Below, one piece after another: positions 32,885 to 44,509 of a DNA stretch of 64,000 bases. The translations under genes and the position numbers were made by a program. Positions within the stretch are counted from its first letter, which is position 1; every line of letters begins with the position of its first letter. Origin of the DNA: Dromiciops gliroides (taxonomy: Eukaryota > Chordata > Mammalia > Microbiotheria > Microbiotheriidae); the NCBI RefSeq assembly GCF_019393635.1, contig NC_057867.1, positions 52,917,143 through 52,981,142 of the forward strand. Reading direction: 5' to 3'. Below the pieces are notes generated by a model. It made no database searches, had not been told where the DNA came from, and worked only from the letters and a program-made list of their open reading frames with translations.

Positions 32885-34439
32885 AAATAGAGGAGAGACA
32901 GAAAGGGCAGAAACAGGAGTCACAGTGAAGACAGAGATAGAGATGTATAGGAGTCAGTGGATTGTTAGTGAATAGAGTGAGTATTGAGTCTAGAGAGTTA
33001 GATTGAGGACAGACAGAGAGGAGGCACAGAGGAGTCAGAGGAGGGTTTTAGAAAGAGGAGATATAGAGGGAGGAGAGGGAAGAGTTAGGGAAGAGAGGTA
33101 GAAATAGGAGAGTTAGAGAAGGGATTGGAGTCAGAAAGAGGAGATATAGAGGGAGGAGAGAGAGGAGAGTGTTAGAAATAGAAGAGAGAGGAGTCAGAGT
33201 GAAGACAGTTAGAAATAGAGATGTATGGGAGTCAGTGAGCAGAAACAGGAGTGAAAGTAAAGAGAGAAAGGAGTCACAGAAGAGAGGTAGAAAGTGGGGA
33301 GACAGAGAGGGCAAAGTGTGAAAGGATATAGTGAAAAGAGGCATTAGAGTCAGTGTAGAGAGTTAGAAATAGAAGAGAGAGGAGTCAGTGGATTGTTAGT
33401 GAATAGGGTGAGTATTGAGTGGAAAGAGTTAGATTGAGGACAAACAGTGAGGAGGGAGAGGACTCACATTGAAGAGAGAGTGGAGGTAGAAATAAGAGAG
33501 TTAGAGAAGGGATTGGAGTCAGGAAGAAAAAGAGAGACAGGACAAAGTGTGAGAGGATAGAGTGAAGACAGAAATAGAGATAGAAATGTATAAGAGTCAG
33601 TGGATTGAATAGGGTGAGTATTGAGTGTAGAGAGTTAGTAAAGAGAGAGAGAGAAAGTGGAAAGAAAGAGCACAAAGAGAGAGTAGAGTCGGAGAGCAGA
33701 AACAGGAGTGAGTGCAGAGAGGAATTTTAGTCAGAGGAGTTAGAGGAGGGGGTGGAAATAGAGACAGAGAGGATAGAGTGGAGAGAGTTGGAGTCAGAGA
33801 GCAGAAACAGGAGTGAGAGTGAAGAGAGGTAGAAGAGGAGAGGCATGAGAGTTAGATTGAGGACAGACAGAGGGGGATAAGAGTGAAGAGGAGAGACGGA
33901 GAGGAGTTAGAGTGGAGAGAGAGAAGAGTTAGAAAGAGGAGAAACAGAAAGGAAGAAGAGTTAGTGAATAGAGAGGAGTCAACAGAAACAGGAGTGACAG
34001 TGAAGAGAGGTAGGGATTGGAGTTAGAGGAGAGACACAGGGAGAAGAGTAAAAGGAGTTTGAATCCAATCCCTCTCTACTCTGAGTGTAGAGAGTTGGAA
34101 AGAAGGGAGAGAGGGAGATGTTAGTGAAGAGAGAGAGAGGAGTCACAGGAGAGAGGTAGTAAGTGGAGAGACGTAGAGAGTTAGATTGAGGACAAACAGG
34201 AGTCAGAGAGCAGAAACAGGAGTGAGAGTGAAGAGAGAAAGGAGTCACAGGACTCAGAACAGAGAGGCGAAAGAGGAGAGACAGAGAGGACAAAGACAGA
34301 AGAGTTAGAGGACTCAGTGGAGAGACAGGAGTCAGAGAGCAGAAACAGGACTGAGAGTGTAGAGAGTGAGAGTGAAGGGAGAAAGGAGTCGCAGGAGACA
34401 GGACTCAGAACAGAGAGGTAGAAAGAGGGGAGTCAGAGT

Positions 34440-36000
34440 GAAGACAGATAGAGATGGATAGGAGTCAGTGGATTGTTAGTGAATTGGGTGAACATTGCGT
34501 GTTAGGGAGTTAGAGTGAAGTCAGGAGAGGCAGAGAGGAGTTAGAGGAGAGTGGTAGAAATAGGAGAGTTAGAGAGGGATTGGAATTAGAAAGAGGAGAG
34601 AAAGAGAGGGCAAAGTGTGAAAGGATAGAGTGTAGAGAGTTAGATTGAGGACAAACAGAGGGGGATAAGAGTGAAGAGGAGAGACGGAGAGGGATTGGAT
34701 TCAGAGTGTAGAGAGTTGGAAAGAAGAGGGAGAGGAGAGGTAGAAAGAGGAGATATAGAAGGATAAGAGAGAGAAGAGACAGAGGGAGAAGTGGGAGAGA
34801 GAGAGGTAGAAGAGTCACAGGAGAGTTAGAAATTGGAAAGAAAGAGCACAAAGAGAGAGTGGAGTGGAGAGAGGGGAATTGGTGTGAGAGCAGAGGCAGA
34901 GAGAGATTAGAGTTAGTGAAGAGAGAGGAGTCACAGGAGAAAGTTAGAGGACAGAGGAGAGACAGAATGTAGAGAGGGAGAAGAGTTAGTAAAGAGAGGA
35001 CTCAGAGGAGAGTGGTAGAGAGTTGGGAAGATGAGTGAGTGGAGAGAGGTAGAAATGGGAGAGTTAGAAAGTAGAGAGACAGAGAGGGCAAAAAGAGAGG
35101 AGTTAGTGAAGAAAGGTAGAAATAGGAGAGAGAGAGGGAGAAGAGTCACAGGAGCGAGTTAGAGGAGTGAGAGTGAAGAGAGAAAGGAATCATAGAAGTG
35201 AGTTATAGAGAGGGATTGGAGTCAGAAAGAGCAGAGACACATAGGAGTCAGAGGAGAGTGTTAGAAATAGAAGAGACAGAGGGAGAAGATCGAGAGGACT
35301 CAGAGGAGTGAGGGGAGAGAGTTAGAAAGTGGAGAGACAGAGAGGGCAAAGAGAGAGTGAAGAGAAGTAGAAATAGGAGAGAGAGAAAGGAGTCATAGGA
35401 GCAAGTTAGAAAGTGGGGAGACAGGGAGAAGAGTTAGTAAAGAGAGGAATCACAGGAGTGAGGGAGAAGTCAGGGGAGAGAGAAAGAAGAGAGACACAGA
35501 GGGCAAAGTGTGAGAGGATAGAGTGAAGAGAGTTAGAAATAGAGATAGAGATGTATAGGAATCAGTGGATTGGTAGTGAATAGGGTGAGTATTGGGTGTA
35601 GAGAGGTAGAAAGAGGGTGAAGAGTGAGAGGAGTCACAGGAGAGAGTTAGAAAGTGGAAAGAAGGAGCGCAAAGAGAGGGAGAAATAGGAGAGTTAGAGA
35701 GGGATTGGAGTCAGAGGAGAGACACAGGGATGAGAGGGAGAAGAGTGAAAGGAGTTTGAATCCAATCCCTCTCTACTCTGAATGTAGAGAGTTGGAAAGA
35801 AGGGAGAGAGGGAGATGAGTTAGTGAGGACTCAGAGGAGAGACAGAGAAGGCAAAAAGAGAGAGAGGAGTCAGAGAGCAGAAACAGGAGTGAGAGTGAAG
35901 AGAGGTAGAAATAGGAGTCTAAGGAGAGAGTTAGAGGACTCAGAGCGATTAGAATCAGAAAGAGTAGCAACAGTGTGGGAGAAGTGTTAGTGAAGGAACA
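34440..36000 (+). repeat. Higher-order satellite block, copy 1
   Basis: Rare phrases occur here and again in the same order at 36900-38420: gaacattgcgtgttagggag (34490), ggggaattggtgtgagagca (34874), gcaagttagaaagtggggag (35401), agtcaggggagagagaaaga (35468), gtagcaacagtgtgggagaa (35963). The offset to the second copy drifts between about 2.38 and 2.58 kb because whole phrases were gained or lost. Confidence 0.85.
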
Positions 36001-36074
36001 GGAGTGAGAGGAGTCACAGGAGAGAGTCAGAAAGAGGAGAGATAGAAAGGAAAAAAAGAGTTAGTGAATAGACA

Positions 36075-36520
36075 GAAGTAGAAATAGTAGAGTTAGAGGA
36101 GTGACAGAGAGTGGGAGGAGTCACAGGAGAGATGGATAGGAGTCAGTGGAGTGTTAGTGAATAGGGTGAGTATTGAGTGTAGAGAGTTAGATTGAGGAGA
36201 CAGAGGGAGAAGAGTTAGTAAAGAGAGGAGTCAGAGGACTCAGAGCAGAGAGGTAGAAAGAAGAGACACAGAAAGGAAAAAGAGTTAGTGAATAGAAAGA
36301 AGTAGAAATAGTAGAGTTAGAGGAGTGACAGAGAGTGGGAGGAGTCACAGGAGAGATGGATAGGAGTCAGTGGAGTGTTAGTGAATAGGGTGAGTATTGA
36401 GTGTAGAGAGTTAGATTGAGGAGACAGAGGGAGAAGAGTTAGTAAAGAGAGGAGTCAGAGGACTCAGAGCAGAGAGGTAGAAAGAAGAGACACAGAAAGG
36501 AAAAGAGTTAGGGAATAGAG
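36075..36520 (+). repeat. 224-bp tandem duplication inside the satellite
   Basis: tagaaatagtagagttagag (36079 and 36303) and gatggataggagtcagtgga (36131 and 36355) repeat with a constant 224-bp offset and very few differences. This is a recent head-to-tail duplication. Confidence 0.9.
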
Positions 36521-36899
36521 AGAAGTAGAAATAGGAGAGACAGAGGGAGAGGGAGAAGAGTTAGTAAAGAGAGGAGTGAGAGTGAAGGGATTGGAGTAAG
36601 AGGAGTCAGAGGAGAGAGGGAAAAATAAGAGAGAGACAGAGAGGGCAAAGTGTGAAAGGATAGAGTGTAGAGAGTTAGAGGAGAGACAGAGAGCAGAAAC
36701 AGGAGAGAGAGAGAAGGATTAGAGTCAGAAAGAGTAGAGACACATAGGAGTCAGAGGAGAGTGGTAGAAATAGAGGAGTCAGAGCAGAAACAGGAGTGAA
36801 AGTGAAGAGAGGTAGGGAGAAGAGTTAGTAAAGAGAGGAATCACAGGAGAGATTTAGAGAGGAGTCAGAGAGCAGAAACAAGAGAGGTAGAGTTAGAAA

Positions 36900-38420
36900 T
36901 AGAGATAGAGATGTATAGGAGTCAGTGGATTGTTAGTGAATAGGGTGAACATTGCATGTTAGGGAGTTAGAGTGAAGTCAGGAGAGACAGAAAGGAAGAA
37001 GAGGTAGTGAAGAGAGAGGAGTCACAGGAGAGAATTAGAGGGCTCCGATTCAGAGTGTAGAGAGTTAGAAATAGGAGAGAGATGGATAGGAGTCAGCAGA
37101 TTGGTAGTGAATAGGGTGAGTATTGAGTGTAGAGAGTTAGATTGAGGACAAACAGAGGGGGATAAGAGTGAAGAGGAGAGACGGAGAGGGATTGGATTCA
37201 GAGTGTAGAGAGTTGGAGAGGAGTCAGAGGAGAGACAGGGAGGGCAAAGAGAGAGAAGAGTCACAGGAGAGAGAAAGAGAAGAGATAGAGAGGTAGAAAT
37301 AGGAGTTAGAGAAGGGATTGGAGTCAGAAAGAGGAGATATAGAAGGATAAGAGAGAGAGGTAGAAGAGTCACAGGAGAGTTAGAAATTGGAAAGAAAGAG
37401 CACAAAGAGAGAGTGGAGTCGGAGAGCAGAAATAGGGGAGTTAGAGGAGAGAGGGGAATTGGTGTGAGAGCAGAGGCAGAGAGAGATTAGAGTTAGTGAA
37501 GAGAGAGGAGTCACAGGAGAAAGTATGTAGAGAGGGAGAAGAGTTAGTAAAGAGAGGACTCAGAGGAGAGTGGTAGAGAGTTGGGAAGATGAGTGAGTGG
37601 AGAGAGTTAGAAAGTAGAGAGACAGAGAGGGCAAAAAGAGAGGAGTTAGTGAAGAAAGGTAGAAATAGGAGAGAGAGAGGGAGAAGAGTCACAGGAGCGA
37701 GTTAGAGGAGTGAGAGTGAAGAGAGAAAGGAATCATAGAAGTGAGTTATAGAGAGGTAGAGATAGAAGAGTTAGAGAGGGATTGGAGTCAGGAGCAAGTT
37801 AGAAAGTGGGGAGACAGGGAGAAGAGTTAGTAAAGAGAGGAATCACAGGAGAGATTTAGAGAGGAGTCAGAGAGCAGAAACAGGAGTGAGGGAGAAGAGT
37901 GAGGGAAGTCAGGGGAGAGAGAAAGAAGAGAGACACAGAGGGCAAAGTGTGAGAGGATAGAGTGAAGAGAGTTAGAAATAGAGATAGAGAGGTGGAAAGA
38001 AAGCGCAAAGAGCAAGAGAAGTTTTAGTGAAGAGAGGGAGAAATAGGAGAGAGAGAGGGATTGGAGTTAGAAAGAGGAGAGACAGAAGGCAGAAACAGGA
38101 GAGTGAGGGAGAGAGGAATTGGAGTCAGAGGAGAGACACAGAGGGATAAGAGAGAGGAGTCACAGGAGAGTTAGAAAGTGAAAAGAGAGAGTGGAGTCAG
38201 AGAGCAGAAACAGGGGGATTGGATTCAGAGTGTAGAGGAGAGAGTTAGAAAGAAGAGAGAGAGGAGTGAGAGTGAAGAGAGGTAGAAATAGGAGTCTAAG
38301 GAGAGAGTTAGAGGAGTCAGAGCGATTAGAATCAGAAAGAGTAGCAACAGTGTGGGAGAAGTGTTAGTGAAGGGAGAGACGGAGAAGAGTCAGAGTGAAG
38401 GAACAGGAGTGAGAGGAGTC
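36900..38420 (+). repeat. Higher-order satellite block, copy 2
   Basis: Counterpart of 34440-36000: gaacattgcatgttagggag (36947), ggggaattggtgtgagagca (37454), gcaagttagaaagtggggag (37794), agtcaggggagagagaaaga (37907), gtagcaacagtgtgggagaa (38339). Confidence 0.85.
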
Positions 38421-39199
38421 ACAGGAGAGATGGATAGGAGTCAGTGGATTGTTAGTGAATAGGGTGAGTATTGAGTGTAGAGAGTTGGAAAGAAGAGTGG
38501 TAGAAAGAGGAGAGTTAGAGAGGGATTGGAGTTAGAGAACTCTGAGGAGAGAGTTAGAGGACTCAGAGCAGAGAGGTAGAAAGAGGAGAGACAGAAAAGA
38601 AGAAGAGTTAGTAAATAGGAGGAGAGAGTTAGAAAGAGGAGAGACAGAGAGGGCAAAGACTGAGTCCTCTAACTCTCCTCTATGGAGAGTGGTAGAAATA
38701 GGAGAGACAGAGGGAGAAGAGTGACAGGAGAGAGTTAGAAAGAGGAGAGACAGGAAGGAAGAAGAGGTAGAAATAGGAGAGTTAGAGGAGTCATAGGAGC
38801 AAGTTAGAAAGTGGGGAGATAGAGGAGTCGGATTCAGAGTGTAGAGAGGAGAGTGAGAGTGGGAGAAGTTAGGAAAGGGAGAGAGGGAGAAGTCACAGGA
38901 GAGAGTTAGAAATAGAAGAGACAGAGAGGGATTGGATTCAGAGTGTAGAGAGAGGGAGATGAGTTAGTGAAGAGAGAGAGGAGAAAGAGCGAAGAGAGTT
39001 AGAGATGTATAGGAGTCAGTGGATTGTTAGTGAATAGGGTGAGTATTGAGTGTAGAGAGTTAGATTGAGGACAAACAGAGAGTGAGTAGAGTGAAGAGTC
39101 TTAGAAAGAGGACCGGCAGAGGGATGAGAGTCAGAAGGAAGAATCAAAGAGGAAGAGAAGACTCTCTGAGTATAGAGAGGAGTCAGAGAGTGATGTGAG

Positions 39200-39795
39200 T
39201 CAAAAAGGAGAATCACATTGGGAGAGAAGTCAGAGGGAGAAGACGTGATGAGAGTGAGAGGAGTCACAGTGGAATGATACACATAAATTGAGGGAGATAG
39301 AAATGGAAGGAAGTAGAGATAGATAGAGACGGAGGGAGCTGGGGATAGAAAGATCTAGAGATCGAGATATATAAAGGTATAGAGAGGGAGATAGAGATAG
39401 AGACAAACTACTTCTTTCAAGAAAACCCCAAGATGAGCCACAAAGAGTGAGACGACTGAAAAATGAGTGAACAATAACAAAAATTCTTACCACTCGCCAT
39501 GGGCAAAGCAGTCACTTACTGGGCTGGAGGTGGTTAACCCTTCCTTCTTTTCTTCCCTGTAGTGGTAGAACAACCACTTTTCTTTGTTGTATTTTACCAA
39601 ATGATGTTTTGTTGCTATCACTGAGGGAAAGTTAACATACCTGAGGGAACAATCACCAGTAGTCGGTCACATTCTGATTATAAAGTCACCAAAATGGAGC
39701 TCCTCACTATCTCTGTTCATGGCCTTTCTGTTTGTACTTCTGTGTATTTGTATTTTCAAAACAATTAAAATTTCAAGGGCAAAAGCATCTTGGAA
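39200..39795 (+). repeat. Tandem duplication at the satellite edge, unit 1
   Basis: Begins in purine-rich text (cacattgggagag) and passes through a MAR1-type SINE tail (caagaaaaccccaagatgag, gagacgactgaaaaatgagt) into unique sequence (aaccacttttctttgttgta, aacaatcaccagtagtcggt). It contains about 33 bases near 39511-39543 that unit 2 lacks. Confidence 0.93.
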
Positions 39796-39847
39796 AGACG
39801 GAGGGACAAGAGTGGGAGAAGACAGCATGAAGAAAGTGAGAGGAATG

Positions 39848-40442
39848 AGAGTCAGAAAGAAGAATCACATTGGGAGAGACAAGTCAGAGTGAGAAGACTT
39901 GTGATGAGAATGAGAGGAGTCACAGTGGAATGATACACATAAATTGAGGGAGATAGAAAGATGTATACCATTAGATAGAGAGATGGAAAGAAGTAGAGAT
40001 AGAGATGTATGTATGTATATGTATCTAGATAAGGAGATATATAAAGGTAGAGACTGAGATAGAGATAGAGACAAACCACTGCAGTGTCTTTGCCAAGAAA
40101 ACCCCAAGATGAGCCACAAAGAGTGAGACGACTGAAAAATGAGTGAACAATAACAAAAATTCTTACCACTCGCCATGGGCAAATCAGTCGCTTACTGGGC
40201 TGTAGTGGTAGAAAAACCACTTTTCTTTGTTGTATTTTACCAAATGATGTTTGGTTGCTATCAGTGGGGGAAAGTTAACATACCTGAGGGAACAATCACC
40301 AGTAGTCAGTCACATTCTGATTATAAAGTCACCAAACAAAATGGAGCTCTTCACTATCTCTGTTCGTGGCCTTACTATTTGTACTTCTGTGTATTTGTAT
40401 TTTCAAAACTGAATTAAAATTCCAATGGCAAAAGCATCTTTG
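39848..40442 (+). repeat. Tandem duplication at the satellite edge, unit 2
   Basis: Same order as unit 1 at an offset of about 643-676 bp. The MAR1-tail part is more complete here (cactgcagtgtctttgccaa), so unit 2 is closer to the ancestral form there. Units differ by scattered substitutions and short indels. Confidence 0.93.
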
Positions 40443-40500
40443 AGTCATAAGACCCTGGTTCCAATCCCAGCTCTTTGCTAGCTCTGTGACCACATTTTAG
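40443..40500 (+). mobile_element. SINE/MIR fragment
   Basis: ataagaccctggttccaatc, ccagctctttgctagctctg, tgaccacattttag: sense order of a decayed MIR-type SINE. Confidence 0.5.
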
Positions 40501-40699
40501 TCAGACCCATTTTCTGGTCCTTTCCATCCTCCAACTCTATGCTCTTAAAACTATTCCTCTAATAGCTCCCAGACCAAATTCCCAACCTGCACACCCCCCT
40601 CTGAACAGCTATCCACCCCTATGCATAAATCCATCCGCCTATATGGAATTGGGCTATTGATGGGGCCACTAAGTAGAAATAGAGCTTTCAGGTTGAGAA

Positions 40700-40845
40700 T
40701 GCCCCCGTGCAGTGGATAAAGCACTGGCTTTGGATTCAGGAGGACCTGAGTTCAAATCTGGCTTCAGACACTTGACACTTATTAGCTGTGTGACCCCAGG
40801 CAAGTCACTTAACCCTCATTGCCCAGCCAGAAACAAACAAACAAA
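40700..40845 (+). mobile_element. Marsupial SINE, slightly 5'-truncated
   Basis: gtgcagtggataaagcactg through cccaggcaagtcacttaacc and an A/CAAA-rich tail. The first ~14 bases of the family are missing. Confidence 0.9.
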
Positions 40846-40859
40846 AAATAAATGGAGCC

Positions 40860-41284
40860 CCTGTATTAATGAGAAAATGCTTTCCTCTGACAAATGGACC
40901 AGGCTCATTCTTGGGGATCACCATGGTTCAGATAAGCCCCGACTCAATGATCTCTCAGGAACATCTGGTTCCTTTCTAGCTTTGCTATTCCCCAGATCTT
41001 TCCCAAACAAACACATGGTAACCAGCATCTCCATAGAGTATATTCACTGAAAAGTAGATCCTTCAAAGACATGGGGCTCACATGTGAATGTACTTGGAGA
41101 GGGACCCATGCCCCCCTCCCGGCCCCCAATATAATGCTCCATGTGTCACCGCTCACCCTGCCATCCATCCCCTTGATCCCAGGTTCTAGGGTGTCCTTGG
41201 TCCTGTACGTGCTGGCTGCCATGCAGCCTCTAGTTTTGGAGTTAGAGCTACAAGGGCCCGTGGAGGCCATCTCACCCAACCCCC
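40860..41284. other. Unassigned unique sequence
   Basis: Overlapping open stretches on both strands (40944-41334) have no family match; no gene is called. Confidence 0.5.
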
Positions 41285-41395
41285 CCCACATCATTTTACA
41301 GAGGGGAAAACTGATGCTTCAAAAAGTTAAGTGACTTGCCTAAAGTCATACAGGAGGGAAGGGAACAGAGCCAGCATTGCCCCATATCTTCTCTC
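41285..41395 (-). mobile_element. MIR fragment
   Basis: cattttacagaggggaaaac, aagttaagtgacttgcctaa, agtcatacaggagggaaggg. Confidence 0.7.
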
Positions 41396-42125
41396 TCTGT
41401 GACGTGGCCCTAGGGAAGATTCCTGCTTGAACTTCTAGCTATTTGCAAGCAAATTAAATAAGCCCTTGGCATTTTGGGAAGGCCAGTCTTTCCCTCTCTT
41501 CTCACATCCTCTACAGACCAACCATTGGCTTCTTATTGGAAAAGTACTGGTTGTACAGAGGACAGCTCTGCTCTCCCATTCATCAACCTGTGACAAGCTG
41601 CAGTGGTGACCTTTAGGCTCCTGGAGCAGGCCGAGCAGCACCCCCCCCCCCAGCATAGTGTTCATGAATCCATTGAAAAGACTGGCATTCCCGGAGACTC
41701 AGCCTTAAGGTGTAGATTGCCAGGCAGGAGTCTAGAAGCCAGGCGAGCACCTGAAGTGGTTTGGCCTCTCCTTCCCCTCACCCAACAGCAAACAAATATC
41801 AAAGGCAAGGCAGCCATTGAGAGAGAGAGAGAAAGAGAGAGAGAGAGAATCTGCCCTAGCTCCCTCCCAGTCTAGTCAGTGATGTTCCCTACAGCTCCCA
41901 CTAAGTAGATAATGAGGCTCCACTTTTCAAAGGGTCTGCCTGAGCCTTTTATCCCTGACAGCACCTAATCCCTGTCAAACATTTGACATTAAAATGAGTG
42001 TGGAGAAGTCAGCCTCCCTCTCTGCTCCACTCCACCAGCTGGGGCTGAACTGGGACTCATCTGCAGAGCTCTTCCCTCACAGGACTCCTCCACCATAGAT
42101 GCTACAGGTCTGAGTGTGCTTCTAC
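41396..42125. other. Unassigned unique sequence with a short (GA)n
   Basis: A GA microsatellite at 41818-41848 is the only repeat recognised. Confidence 0.5.
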
Positions 42126-42300
42126 CCATTTGAGAGATAGGGAAGCCAAGTTCCTGCCAGCTGAAGGGACTTGCCCATGGTCACTTGGCCTCCACATGCA
42201 GGCTCAATGGTGTTTCCATATTAGATCATCATTTATTAAGCACACACCATGTGCCAACTTCCACACACAGTGGCATATGCTTTCTAGGCACATTGTATTA
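42126..42300. mobile_element. MIR-type fragments
   Basis: gagatagggaagccaagttc ... gacttgcccatggtcacttg (antisense) is followed by atcatttattaagcacacac, catgtgccaact (sense). These are two small decayed pieces. Confidence 0.5.
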
Positions 42301-42411
42301 ATTAAGACTTTAGTCTTTATAGCACTATCATTTGAAACTGCCCCTCCCCCAGAATTTTTCCCTGGAACTAAGAAAACCAGTGAGGCATAAACAGCTCACA
42401 TTCACATCTCA

Positions 42412-42672
42412 TAGGTAGCCAGGTGGCTCGGTGGATAGAACTTTGGATACCTGGAGTCAGGAAGACCTAAGTTCAAATCTGGCCTCAGACCCTGACTAGC
42501 TGTGTGTGACCCTGGGCAAGTCACTTCACCTTATTTGCCTCACTTTCCCCATCTGCAAATTGAGCTGGAGACAGAAATGGCAAACCACTCTAGTACCTTT
42601 GCCAAGAACACCCCAAATGGCCTCAAAAAGAGCCATATCCACAATTAAACTGCTGAACAATGACGACAAATG
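42412..42672 (+). mobile_element. MAR1-type marsupial SINE
   Basis: gtagccaggtggctcggtgg, gtcaggaagacctaagttca, ctgggcaagtcacttcacct, aatggcaaaccactctagta, ctttgccaagaacaccccaa and an ACGA-rich tail. Confidence 0.85.
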
Positions 42673-42954
42673 ACACATAACATTGTGACTTAGTAGGGCG
42701 GCCCACCACCCCTCTGCCATAGGGGCAAGGCATACTGCAATGTCTGTTTCCCCATACCATCACTAGATACTCAGTGAGCTTTCTGGGGTTCACCTTAGTT
42801 GCCTCATATGACCTTGAGGGTCCCATGACATCCATGATGCCGTCCCAGTCTCTCGAGCCACTGCCTCTGCCACTCTACTCCAGAAGCACACATTGTGCCA
42901 AGGAGACTCATATGCAACAGCCCTGCTTGAGACTCAGGGCACCCAAGCTGACCA

Positions 42955-43495
42955 GTTGGGCCTGGTGAGTTTCCTCAAGTGCAGGCTTGATTATGTCACT
43001 CGCCTTCTCAAAAAATACTGTAATGACTATCTTTTCCTTAGATACAAATTGGAGCTCCTTTGGCTCCCTTTTCAAACCTTTCACAACCTACTTTCAGCCT
43101 ATCTTTGTACCTTTGTCATACGTTATTCCCCTTCCTATTATTTTCTCCAGTCCAGCCACTGACATTTTTGACTGTCGCAACACTGTCTCCCGCCTCCATG
43201 CCTTTGTACTGGCCGGGTCCTCCACCTTCCCAGAATGGACTGCCTCTTCACTCAGCTCAAGTACCACATTCCACAAGAGGCCTTTCATGAGGGCCTCAGC
43301 CACATTCCTGCCTCCTCCCCACCAAAAAAGAACCTTATATTTTGTTTTCATGCATATTTTTATATCCTCAGATGTGCTATCTCCCCTAATCACATCTGTC
43401 AGTTCCTCAAAGGCAGGGGCTATTTCCATTGTTTTTTGAATTGCAGTCCCTGCACATAGTTTGGTGCTTAACCCCCACACACTAATTGAGTACTT
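42955..43495 (+). mobile_element. L2 LINE 3' end
   Basis: The segment reads as the C-terminal part and 3' UTR of L2: atacaaattggagctccttt, cttcccagaatggactgcct, gaggcctttcatgagggcct, gtcagttcctcaaaggcagg, gctatttccattgtttttt. Short plus-strand frames of up to 150 codons cover it but are shifted relics, not a host gene. Confidence 0.75.
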
Positions 43496-43499
43496 GCTT

Positions 43500-44505
43500 C
43501 ACATCAAGGTACTTCACATCAAGGCCTACTACTGAGCTGTAATGAGTTAAAGCCCCTCCCTGCCTCCCCAGGACCTCAGAATTAGAGTCGTCTGGTGCTG
43601 CTGCTGGGGGATCAGGAATTGAATGGAATTCCTTCCATTCAAGAACATTTTCAAACATCTAATAAGTGTTGGATGGAGACACAAAGACAAAACCCAAATG
43701 AACCTCTGGCCTCCAGGAGAGTATATTCTATGGTGATGGGGGGTGGTGGTGGCGCAGGGTGGAGTACTAGTTGTAGACAGGTATGAGGCTCATGAGCTGA
43801 ACTGTGAGGGGGTCCAAGAAGGAAGACAATCATTCTAGGTAGAGGGGCAGGAGGGGGGGTAGGACAGAGTAAGTGAGCTCACTTGACTGGATCAGAGTAT
43901 GGGAAAGGCCACAGCATGAACTTTGGCTAGAATAAATAGAGGAGTGTGCATTCGATCTTAGAAGAAATGGGGACCTGTCCTGTCAGAATAACAATTTGGC
44001 AGCTCTGTGGAAGCTGGATCTGAGAGAGTAGAGTCTAGGGGCACAAAGGTTTTTCAGGAGACTTCTTGGAGAGTCCAGGTCAAAGGAGATGAAGACTTGG
44101 ATATGAAGGCTTGTGGGGTGAGGAGAGGAAAAAAAGGGGGTAGATGGAAGGAAAGAAGCACATGCTAGCCTTTCCCTCTGGTGCATTCCAGGTGGAAATC
44201 AGCAGGTGGGGGGGAGAGACAGACAGAGCAAGGAAGGGAGAGGGGACCGTATTGAGCCACACAGATTGGGGGGAGGGCTGTGCCGCAGCTATTGACTGCA
44301 GATGTAGATACAGGCCTTCTCTTCAAGGAACGATGGTGCTGGGGATTGGGGGCAGGCTGCTGCAGAGCCGGAAATTAGGAGGAATGTGTCCAGAGGCCAC
44401 TTGTCTAGTAATCCAGTTTAGCCCCAAAGCCTTCCCTGGCCTCCAGCCAGAGCTTTGCTGCTTAATGCAGACCTCACTCTGCTGATGATCGGGAAGTCTG
44501 GAACA
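43500..44505. other. Unassigned unique sequence
   Basis: No repeat or gene is recognised. A 113-codon plus-strand open stretch (44144-44485) is unfamiliar and not called. Confidence 0.5.
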
Positions 44506-44509
44506 GCAT

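Larger units (their letters stand above)
32430..39420 (+). repeat. Polypurine satellite of shuffled phrases, about 7 kb
   Basis: Almost continuous A/G on the plus strand with sparse T and rare C. It is built from recurring phrases of about 15-40 bases (cagaaacaggagtgagagtg; gtcacaggagagagttagaa; ggattgttagtgaataggg; gagagggcaaagtgtgaaag; ggggataagagtgaagagga) combined in changing order, not a fixed monomer. The phrase with gtcagtgga + ttgttagtgaat recurs about 11 times (32952, 33384, 34463, 36142, 36364, 36919, 38439, 39014 and others). Minus-strand open frames across it encode only Ser/Leu/Phe low complexity and are not genes. One SINE (32736-32884) interrupts it. Confidence 0.95.

Noticed and set aside
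32407-39493. Many minus-strand open frames of 60-127 codons across the polypurine array
   Set aside because: They encode only Ser/Leu/Phe/Pro low-complexity peptides that follow from pyrimidine-rich codons on the complement. No start context, domain or conserved frame supports a gene.
42987-43480. Frames of 128-150 codons on both strands
   Set aside because: They overlie an L2 3' end and its relic coding region, with frame changes; not a host gene.
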